Assembly (NCBI GenBank): GCA_046155365.1
Contig: JBJXFH010000152.1
Span: 1-64,000, forward strand
Direction: 5' to 3'
Source: CAIXPF01 sp046155365
GTDB lineage: Bacteria > Actinomycetota > Acidimicrobiia > Acidimicrobiales > CAIXPF01
DNA length: 64,000 bases
This document shows positions 57,366 through 64,000 of the stretch, in pieces (positions within the stretch are counted from its first letter, which is position 1; every line of letters begins with the position of its first letter). A model generated the notes under the pieces. That model worked only from the letters and a program-made list of their open reading frames with translations. It made no database searches and had not been told where the DNA came from. The translations under genes were made by a program, and so were the position numbers.

Positions 57366-59054
57366 GTGTTTGGTCGACCGCCCCGCCCTCGGTACAGCGA
57401 CGTTGTTTCGCCGATCCACAACAGTCAGCTTCATGCCCCGCAGCATCACGGTGAGCTCGGAGTGGCCTCCGGCAGCCGGGATCCGCAGTTGGCCCAACTG
57501 CCGCCGCCCGCACCGGGCACCGCGGCCTTCCTGGCCCCCCCGCCCTACCTCCCACCGACGCCCGGAGAGCACGACGGCGCGCTCAAAGACGAGCGCCGAT
57601 CGGGCCGTGGTCGGCTGGTACTGGCGTTGGTGGCGGTGGTGGTGCTGGGCCTTATCAGTGTCGTCGCGTTGTTGGTGCTCAAGCCCAGCGAGGAACTGGG
57701 CCCGGTCCGGCCCGCGGCCTGGGATCCCCGGGTCACGGAGTTGGTGGGTTTCGTGGAACGCGAGCGGGGTCTCACGTTCAAACATCCGGTCTTTGTGGAT
57801 GTGATCGACGCCGCGGACATCGCCCGGTCGTTGCGGTCCTCGGACATCGCTCCGTCGGGGGAGACCCTCAACGCCTTGCTGGCGGAGGCCTCGATGTTGC
57901 GGGCGGTGGGCCTGCACCAGGGTGAGGTTGATCTGCACGCCTCGGGACCGGCCCCGTCGGCGGCGGACGTGACCGCCGTCTATGACCCAATCACCGAGCG
58001 GCTGGCGGTGCCCGATCGGGAGATGGACCCCAGGCTTCGGGCTGATGTGGTCCACGAGCTGACCCATGTGCTGCACCATCAGCACTTCGGGACGCGCATT
58101 GGCCAGTCCGCCGCCGTGCCGACCAGCGTGGCGACCTTGGCCGAGGGTGACGCCAACCGGATCGAGCAGCGCTACATCGAGCAGCTTCCGGCGTCCGAGC
58201 AGGCGGAACTGGCCGCGCTGGCCGCGCTGGCCGCACCGAGTGATGCCCCGGTGGGATCCCCGGTTGGGCTGCGACACCGCAGCCAGGGTGCGTCCAACCT
58301 CGAGGCCCTACGGCTCACCCCGAAGGTGCTCGGTCCGGCGCTGGTGACCATGCTGCGAGACATCGATGAGCAGGTGGCGCTCGACGCTGGTCTGGCCCAG
58401 CCGGCGGCGTCGGATGAAGCCTTGATCGACCCCTCCCACTACCGGGGCAACGGCTCGGTGCGGGTGGTACCGGCGCCCACCGCAGTGGCCGGAGAGGTGG
58501 TGCAGGCCGAAGGAGCGCTGGGCCCGCTGGTCTGGTACCTGATGTTCGCCCAGCACAACACCCCCGGGGTTGCACTGCAGGCTGCCTACGGATGGGGCGG
58601 TGACCGCTACGTGCTGGTCAAGTCCGGTGAACAGGCGTGCCTGCGAGCGAACTTCCGGGGTGATCTGCCCCAGGATGCGGTGGAGTTCCTGACCGCGGCG
58701 CAGGCCTGGGCGGCCACGGCCCCGGCCGGTGCGCGGCGAGAGGTGACCAAGTCCGGGGATCAGGTGACGGTGACGGCGTGTGACCCGGGACCCGACGCGC
58801 CTTCGGTCGCTGTGGTGGATCCGGTGATCACCTTGGCGTCGGTGCGGCTGGTGCTGGAGTACAGCGTGCGGGTCCGCCAGGAGCAGGATTTGAGCTACGC
58901 CCAGGCCCGCTGTGTGGCCCAGACCGTGGTGTCCCAGCTCAGCCTGGAGCAGGTGGTCCTGGTGCGCACGTTGACCAGCGCTGAGCTGCTGGCACCGGAG
59001 ATCGAGGCCGATCTGGACAACCGGGCGGCGGCGGCGCTCACCAGCTGCGGCTGA
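57366..59054 (+). CDS. membrane-anchored protein with HExxH metalloprotease-like motif
   Basis: 562 residues from a GTG at 57366. A disordered Pro-rich cytoplasmic N-terminus precedes one transmembrane helix (about residues 83-103, LVLALVAVVVLGLISVVALLV). A large extracytoplasmic part contains HELTHVLHHQHF near residue 227, a zincin-type HExxH; TLAEGDANRIEQRY downstream could supply the third ligand. Four Cys occur in the C-terminal part. I do not recognise a named family. A cell-surface peptidase is a reasonable guess, not a certainty. Confidence 0.65.
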   Translation: MFGRPPRPRYSDVVSPIHNSQLHAPQHHGELGVASGSRDPQLAQLPPPAPGTAAFLAPPPYLPPTPGEHDGALKDERRSGRGRLVLALVAVVVLGLISVVALLVLKPSEELGPVRPAAWDPRVTELVGFVERERGLTFKHPVFVDVIDAADIARSLRSSDIAPSGETLNALLAEASMLRAVGLHQGEVDLHASGPAPSAADVTAVYDPITERLAVPDREMDPRLRADVVHELTHVLHHQHFGTRIGQSAAVPTSVATLAEGDANRIEQRYIEQLPASEQAELAALAALAAPSDAPVGSPVGLRHRSQGASNLEALRLTPKVLGPALVTMLRDIDEQVALDAGLAQPAASDEALIDPSHYRGNGSVRVVPAPTAVAGEVVQAEGALGPLVWYLMFAQHNTPGVALQAAYGWGGDRYVLVKSGEQACLRANFRGDLPQDAVEFLTAAQAWAATAPAGARREVTKSGDQVTVTACDPGPDAPSVAVVDPVITLASVRLVLEYSVRVRQEQDLSYAQARCVAQTVVSQLSLEQVVLVRTLTSAELLAPEIEADLDNRAAAALTSCG

Positions 59055-59120
59055 CCATCGCCACAACTTCCGCGGGAAGGGCCGCAGCGCGAAGTCCAGC
59101 GGAGCGCTAGGTTGCGATCC

Positions 59121-60758
59121 ATGCATGGGGGACAACTGGTCGCAAAGGCGCTCAAGGCAGCGGGGGTGGAGTGCGTCTTCACCTTGTCGGGAGGCCACGT
59201 CATGGCCATCTACGACGGCTGCTTGGATGAGGGCATCAAGGTGGTTGACGTTCGCCACGAACAGGCCGCGGTGCACGCCGCGGATGCCTGGGCCCGGTTG
59301 CATCCCGGCAAGGTGGGCGTGGCCATCGTCACCGCCGGACCGGGGGTCACCGACGGCGTGACCGGGGTGGCCAACGCTTGGCGGGCCAACAGCCCCATCG
59401 TGGTGTTCGGCGGGCAGGCCCCGTTCAACAACCTGCGCCGCGGCGGTCTGCAGGAGATGGACCACGTGGCCCTCATGAAGCCCATCACCAAGTACGCCGA
59501 CACCTGCTTCGAAACCCACCGGGTGGCGGAGTACGTGGAGCTGGCCGTGCGCCACGCCTTGTCAGGCATCCCCGGCCCGTCCTTCCTTGAGATCCCCATG
59601 GACGTGCTCGGTGGCCCGGTGGACGAGAAGCGGGCCATCATGCCCACCTTCCGTGACTACCGAGTGCAACATGCAGCTCCCCGGGCCCACGCCGAGGATG
59701 CGGTGGACCTGCTGGCGGGGGCCCGCACCCCGCTGGTCATGGCCGGCACCTCGCTCAAGTGGTCCGAGGGCGCATCGCAGCTGGTGGAGTTCGTGGAGTC
59801 CACCGGCCTGCCCTGCTACACCAACGGCATGGCCCGGGGTTTGATCCCCATGGACCATCCGTTGTTCTTCAACCGCACCCGGGCCGCGGCGCTGCGTGAC
59901 GCTGACGTGGTCGTGCTGGCCGGCACGGTGCTGGACTTCCGCATGAAGTTCGGCCGGGCCATTCCCCCGGGCGCCAAGATCATCCAGCTGGACCTGGACG
60001 AAACCCTCATTGGTCAGAACCGCCCCGCTGATGTGGGTCTGGTGGGCAACCTGGGCGCCAACCTGTTGCAGTTGTTGGACGTGCTGGCCGAGCGGGACAT
60101 CAAGCTTGACCACAGCGCCCACACCGCGGCCCTGCGCATTGCCGAGGACGCCGCTGAGGCGCAACTGGCCACCGAGCTGACCTCCGACGAGGTCCCCATC
60201 GACCCGTTGCGGCTGTGCAAGGAGATCGCTGATTTCGTGGATGACGAGATGATCGTCATCGGCGACGGCGGGGACATCGTGGCCCAGACCTCCAAGGTGC
60301 TGCGGGTCCCCAAGTTCGGCGGTTGGATGGATCCGGGCCCGCTCGGCACCCTGGGCGTGGGCATGCCCTTCGCGTTGGCGGCGCAGATCGCCCATCCGGA
60401 CCGGCGGGTGCTGATCGTGTACGGGGACGGCAGCTTCGGGCTCAACGGCTTCGAGTTCGACACCGCCATCCGCTTCAACCTGCCCATCGTGGGCATTGTC
60501 GGCAACGACGCCGCCTGGGGCCAGATGCTGCGGCCGCAGTCCACGGTGTACGGCCCCGATCGGTTGGTGGCCACCAAGCTCAGCTACACCCGCTACGACA
60601 AGATCGTGGAGGCCATGGGCGGCCACGGCGAGTTCGTCACCCGGCCTGAGGACATCCGCCCGGCGCTGGAACGGGCCTTCGCGTCGGGCAAGGCCGCCTG
60701 CATCAATGTGGAGATCCGCCAGGACGTGGGCGCCATGAAGGGCTCCACCTACGCCTGA
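59121..60758 (+). CDS. thiamine diphosphate-dependent enzyme (acetolactate synthase/oxalyl-CoA decarboxylase-like)
   Basis: 545 residues from the ATG at 59121. Domains in order: TPP-binding N-terminal PYR domain with the catalytic glutamate (VVDVRHEQAAVHAADAWARL), the central domain (LVMAGTSLKWSEGASQLVEF), and the C-terminal PP domain with the ThDP motif GDGSFGLNGFEFDTAIRFN. The general fold fits acetolactate synthase large-subunit-like proteins and 2-hydroxyacyl-CoA lyase/oxalyl-CoA decarboxylase. No small regulatory subunit gene is adjacent, which argues against a dedicated biosynthetic AHAS. Substrate uncertain. A TTG at 59112 would add three residues. Confidence 0.85.
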   Translation: MHGGQLVAKALKAAGVECVFTLSGGHVMAIYDGCLDEGIKVVDVRHEQAAVHAADAWARLHPGKVGVAIVTAGPGVTDGVTGVANAWRANSPIVVFGGQAPFNNLRRGGLQEMDHVALMKPITKYADTCFETHRVAEYVELAVRHALSGIPGPSFLEIPMDVLGGPVDEKRAIMPTFRDYRVQHAAPRAHAEDAVDLLAGARTPLVMAGTSLKWSEGASQLVEFVESTGLPCYTNGMARGLIPMDHPLFFNRTRAAALRDADVVVLAGTVLDFRMKFGRAIPPGAKIIQLDLDETLIGQNRPADVGLVGNLGANLLQLLDVLAERDIKLDHSAHTAALRIAEDAAEAQLATELTSDEVPIDPLRLCKEIADFVDDEMIVIGDGGDIVAQTSKVLRVPKFGGWMDPGPLGTLGVGMPFALAAQIAHPDRRVLIVYGDGSFGLNGFEFDTAIRFNLPIVGIVGNDAAWGQMLRPQSTVYGPDRLVATKLSYTRYDKIVEAMGGHGEFVTRPEDIRPALERAFASGKAACINVEIRQDVGAMKGSTYA

Positions 60759-60765
60759 TATGTCC

Positions 60766-63189
60766 TCAGGCGGCGTGGCGAAGGGAGCTACGGGCCAAGA
60801 GATCGGGGACCCGGCTGGCGGGGATGGGCTCGGAGAACAGGTAGCCCTGCCCGAAGCCGATACCGGCGCGACGGAGCTCCGCCAACTGCATGTCGGTTTC
60901 GATGCCCTCCGCCACCGCAGCCAAGCCGATGGCCGCCGCCAACGCCGCTACCGCCGTCAGCATGGCCCCGGCCTGACGGTCCGCGCCCAGATCTCGCACG
61001 AACTCCCGGTCGATCTTGATCACATCAACGGGAAGCCGCCGCAGCCGGGCCAAGCTGGAATACCCGGTACCGAAGTCATCGATGGCCAGCCCGATGCCCA
61101 AGCGGCGGATGGCGTCGAGGCGTTCGAGGGCCGTGCTCTCCCGGCGCAACAGGGCTGATTCGGTGAGTTCCACGTACAGCGCATCGGCGGGCAGGTCGGC
61201 GTGGGCCAGGGCCTGGGCCAAGCGGTTGGCCACGGACGGATCGTCCAGTTCGTGGGCGGACATGTTCACCGAGACGTACAAGCGGCCGCAACCGGGCAGG
61301 CGACGCCATTCGCGCACCTCGGCCAGCGCTCGTCGCAGCACGTTGCGTCCCAGCTCGGCGATGAGCCCGTGGGTTTCCGCCGCGGGGATGAACACGTCGG
61401 GGCTGATCCGGCCCAGCTCGGGATCGTGCCAGCGGACCAGCGCCTCCAGACCGGCGATGCGGTCCGCGCCCAAGTCCACGATCGGCTGGAAATAGACATC
61501 AAGCCGATCCCGGTCGATGGCCTGACGTAGGGACCGGGCCAGTCGGAGCCGGTGATGCTCTGCCGCCAACAGCTCGCCGGAGGCCAGCGCCGCCCGGTTC
61601 TTGCCGGAACGCTTGGCCTGGTGCAAAGCCAGATCCGCTCGCTGCAGATAGGTCGCTGACGCCGCCGCGGACCGCTGATCACCGGCCGGGTCAGGACCGG
61701 CGAAGTCCGCACCGGCGTGCTCAACCGTGCCAGCCGTGCCAGCGGTGTCGGGTCCGGCCGGCCCGGTGAGCCCGGTCAGCTCGGCCCGGTCGAGCCACGC
61801 CACCCCGATGCTGGCGGTGCAATGAATGTCCTGGCCATTGAGTTGGAAGGGCCGGCTGAGGGCCTCCACCAGACGGGTGGCGGCGGCGTGGGCGGCGGCA
61901 CTGGAGGTCAGGTCGCTCAGGATCACCACGAACTCGTCCCCGCCGAAACGGGCCACCGCACCGCCGTCGTCGGTGAAGGCGTAGAGACGGTCCGCCATCA
62001 CGGTCAGCACGCCGTCGCCCACGTGGTACCCGATGGACTCGTTGATGTCACCGAAGTCGTCGAGGTCCACGAACAACAGCGCCGGCATGGTGTGGCGCCC
62101 GGTGGCGGCGTGCTGCTCAAGCACTTCTTCCAGCACGCCCTCCACCGTTGAGCGGTTGAGCAACCCGGTGAGCAGATCGTGACGGGCCTGGTAGTTGACG
62201 GCGTCGCCCAGTTGTCGGACCCCGGTCATGTCCTCCACGCTGGCCACGAACCCCAGATCGTCAGCCACCCCCACCGCGGACGCCCGCAGGTGCACGAACC
62301 GGATGTCACCCTCGGGTCGGCACACCCGCAACGGCACGAACGTGGGCCGCCGAAGTGACAGGGCGTCTTGCACCGCATCAGCAGCCCGTTCGGCGTCATC
62401 GGGATGGACCTGCTGCAACCAGCCCAGACCCAACAGCAGCTCCGCTCCCACCCCGAAGATCTCGGCGCAGCTGGCGTTGACGTAATCGGCCCGCAAACCG
62501 CTGGAGGACCCGATCACCCCCACCGGCAGATGCCGCAGCAGGGTGTCGAAGCGGGTGATGGCCGCCCGTTGACGTTCCATCTGCCGGCCGGTTTCACCGA
62601 GCGGGCGGATCACCGCCACCAGATGCGCGGGGTTGGTGTCCTCGGCATCGTCGGGATCCTCCCGGGGCAGGGAGAGCCGTACCATGACGCTGCACGCCAG
62701 GGGCAACCCGCCCGGCTGCTGGCAAGTCACCTGCAACTCCGCCACGCCGTCACGTCCGGCGGCGGCGGAGGCGAAGGCGCTGGCGATGGCGTCCGGCAAC
62801 AGGGCCCGGCTCCGCTCGTCGAACAGGTCCCGGAGGTGGCAGATCTGATGGGGCGCGGGGTCCTCGAAGAGGCGGGCGTACCCGGCGCTGCGGCCCATGA
62901 TGAGCCCGGCCAGGTTGCACACCACCACCGCCATCGGCAGCTCGTCCAGCAAGGCCGATCCGCTGGGGAGGGCGCTGTCCATCTGGCGGGTCAGCTCAGC
63001 CAGGCTTCGGGGCCCGCCCAGCGGCACGCCGCCAGGAGACCCGAACGTGGTGGAACCGAACGCGCTGGATCCAGGCTGGCCCGCGTCGGGTTGGGTGGAT
63101 CCGGGTTGGGTGGATCCGGGTTGGGTGGATCGGGGTTGGGTGGATCGGAACGCGAAGTTCTGGCGGGGAGGTTGGGGGTTTGATCGCAT
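60766..63189 (-). CDS. PAS-GGDEF-EAL cyclic-di-GMP signalling protein
   Basis: 807 residues. A low-complexity N-terminus with STQPG repeats is followed by two PAS-like sensor regions (about 75-200 and 215-330). The GGDEF domain near 330-510 has ARFGGDEFVVILS intact, so synthesis is possible. The EAL domain from about 545 has EALVRWHDPELG, NMSAHELDD and DDFGTGYSSLARL, supporting phosphodiesterase activity. A Gly/Ala insert (TGPAGPDTAGTAGTVEHAG) lies within the GGDEF domain. It is 59 bp downstream of the HDOD gene on the same strand, probably co-transcribed. Confidence 0.93.
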   Translation of the reverse strand: MRSNPQPPRQNFAFRSTQPRSTQPGSTQPGSTQPDAGQPGSSAFGSTTFGSPGGVPLGGPRSLAELTRQMDSALPSGSALLDELPMAVVVCNLAGLIMGRSAGYARLFEDPAPHQICHLRDLFDERSRALLPDAIASAFASAAAGRDGVAELQVTCQQPGGLPLACSVMVRLSLPREDPDDAEDTNPAHLVAVIRPLGETGRQMERQRAAITRFDTLLRHLPVGVIGSSSGLRADYVNASCAEIFGVGAELLLGLGWLQQVHPDDAERAADAVQDALSLRRPTFVPLRVCRPEGDIRFVHLRASAVGVADDLGFVASVEDMTGVRQLGDAVNYQARHDLLTGLLNRSTVEGVLEEVLEQHAATGRHTMPALLFVDLDDFGDINESIGYHVGDGVLTVMADRLYAFTDDGGAVARFGGDEFVVILSDLTSSAAAHAAATRLVEALSRPFQLNGQDIHCTASIGVAWLDRAELTGLTGPAGPDTAGTAGTVEHAGADFAGPDPAGDQRSAAASATYLQRADLALHQAKRSGKNRAALASGELLAAEHHRLRLARSLRQAIDRDRLDVYFQPIVDLGADRIAGLEALVRWHDPELGRISPDVFIPAAETHGLIAELGRNVLRRALAEVREWRRLPGCGRLYVSVNMSAHELDDPSVANRLAQALAHADLPADALYVELTESALLRRESTALERLDAIRRLGIGLAIDDFGTGYSSLARLRRLPVDVIKIDREFVRDLGADRQAGAMLTAVAALAAAIGLAAVAEGIETDMQLAELRRAGIGFGQGYLFSEPIPASRVPDLLARSSLRHAA
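63088..63147 (-). repeat. four tandem 15-bp repeats in the GGDEF-EAL gene
   Basis: Units of gggttgggtggatcc/g at 63088, 63103, 63118 and 63133, encoding STQPG/STQPR units near the N-terminus. Confidence 0.95.
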
Positions 63190-63248
63190 CGAGCCGGGCT
63201 GCTCTAGGAGGATCGTTGTCGGGGTGCGAGCGGTTCCGGGCCCTGGCC

Positions 63249-64000
63249 TCAGCGCTCGAGCACCGCGGCCAGGGTGCCGCTCTCGGCCCGAACCCGCTGC
63301 ACCACCGCGTCAAGCCGCTCCGGTTCGATGGCCAGCAGCTCAATGCCGGCCCGACGTTCAATGGGCTCACCCCACGGCCCGAAAGCCCGTTCGGCCACCG
63401 CCTCCGCTGACATGAGCAAGCGGGTCAGGTCCGTGGTGGCGGAAGGGCCACCGGTGGGCAGCTCATGGTGACGAGCGACGGCTTCGATCATGGCGGTGGG
63501 GAAGCGCCAAGAGCCCATCACCCGGGCCGCGGCCTCGGCATGGGTGATACCGAAGTGCTGACGTTCCAGCGCCAGACGGTCCACGCCACCAACGGGCACC
63601 GGATGGGACAGCGCGCCGTTTGACCAGCCGGGCTGCTCGTGCAGTTCGTGGGGGCGTTCGGGATCGTGGCCGGGGTCGGGGTGCAGGCGTCCCAATTCCT
63701 CGTGTTCGTCCTCGCGCTGCAACGCCAGGTCGATCTCCGCGGACTGCACCGGGTCGGCCACGTGCAGCAAGCCGCGGCCCAGGTCATGCAGCAGGCCCAC
63801 GGTGAAGGCGTCACCGGCAGGGATACCGAAGCGCCAGGCGATGAGCTGCGCGGCGTTGGCGGTGGCGGAGGCGTGCTGCCAGAAACCCTGGGGCACGGCC
63901 GCGCCCGAACCCAGGCCACAAGCGACCACCGTGGCCATGGTTCGCACGGTGGCGAAACCCAGCAGGGTGATGGCCCGGTCCACGGTGCCGATGGCGGTGC
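63249..64000 (-). CDS. HDOD-domain protein, 5' end beyond the window
   Basis: At least 250 residues; the start lies past 64000. The sequence runs into IGTVDRAITLLGFATVRTMATVVACGLG, the central part of an HDOD domain, and VGLLHDLGRGLLHVADP follows the usual HD-like order. The frame stays open to the window end, so the internal GTG at 63983 is not taken as the start. HDOD proteins are signalling modules often beside c-di-GMP enzymes, as here. Confidence 0.85.
   Translation of the reverse strand, partial: TAIGTVDRAITLLGFATVRTMATVVACGLGSGAAVPQGFWQHASATANAAQLIAWRFGIPAGDAFTVGLLHDLGRGLLHVADPVQSAEIDLALQREDEHEELGRLHPDPGHDPERPHELHEQPGWSNGALSHPVPVGGVDRLALERQHFGITHAEAAARVMGSWRFPTAMIEAVARHHELPTGGPSATTDLTRLLMSAEAVAERAFGPWGEPIERRAGIELLAIEPERLDAVVQRVRAESGTLAAVLER

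Noticed and set aside
59562..60626. 354-residue open frame opposite the ThDP enzyme
   Set aside because: His/Gly/Val-rich composition typical of antisense frames in GC-rich DNA; the plus-strand gene has complete catalytic motifs.

Overview
The window is a GC-rich actinobacterial chromosome segment that contains the replication origin region. Gene order from about 17 to 53 kb follows the origin neighbourhood known from mycobacteria. It runs dnaB-rplI-rpsR-ssb-rpsF, a bifunctional penicillin-binding protein and DUF5318. Then come DUF6049, a kinase module, a SigM-like sigma/anti-sigma pair, trxB-trxA, a CwlM-like protein, parB-parA, rsmG-jag-yidC-yidD-rnpA-rpmH, dnaA-dnaN-recF-DUF721 and gyrB-gyrA-DUF3566-tRNA-Ile. 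This supports Actinomycetota. Paired malyl-CoA-lyase-like genes and several family features suggest a deep-branching class such as Acidimicrobiia, but that is inference and no species is claimed.

Layout. 0.2-5 kb: a phospholipase D-like enzyme, and divergently oriented membrane and GT2 glycosyltransferases. 4.7-10.5 kb: one minus-strand cluster of two CitE/malyl-CoA-lyase-like genes, a MoxR ATPase, DUF58, DUF4129 and a small membrane protein, nearly all overlapping. 10.7-17.2 kb: an S4 RNA-binding protein, a complete nitrate/sulfonate-type ABC importer, an antitoxin-like protein, a VOC protein and nicotinate phosphoribosyltransferase. 17.3-24.2 kb: the helicase/ribosomal-protein operon and the penicillin-binding protein. 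24.3-36 kb: a methyltransferase, a histone-deacetylase-like amidohydrolase, and the cell-envelope/redox block (DUF6049, kinase, sigma, anti-sigma, thioredoxin system, CwlM-like). 36-42 kb: chromosome partitioning, with two perfect parS sites, and the membrane-insertion/RNase P block. 42-53 kb: initiator, clamp, recombination and gyrase genes with DnaA-box clusters. 53-64 kb: assorted enzymes, including an inositol-phosphatase-like protein, two tandem flavodoxin-fold oxidoreductases, a membrane-anchored HExxH protein and a ThDP enzyme. The window ends with a GGDEF-EAL protein and a truncated HDOD protein.

How the genes fit together. DnaA, the DnaA-box clusters, DnaN, RecF, the DciA-like protein, DnaB and SSB form an initiation and elongation set. 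ParA, ParB and parS segregate the new origins, and gyrase handles topology. The DUF6049/kinase/sigma/CwlM block probably links envelope synthesis to signalling.

Most notable observations: a kinase with an intact catalytic core stands where other actinobacteria carry a MurJ-pseudokinase fusion; the gyrB leader has a possible start-site sequestering switch; the rpsF leader holds three consecutive hairpins; the CwlM-like protein appears to have lost zinc ligands; the replicative helicase gene has DnaA-box-like sites upstream; and short 15-20 bp tandem repeats recur at gene ends. No CRISPR array, insertion sequence, prophage or rRNA gene was seen. The rest is largely conserved housekeeping sequence.
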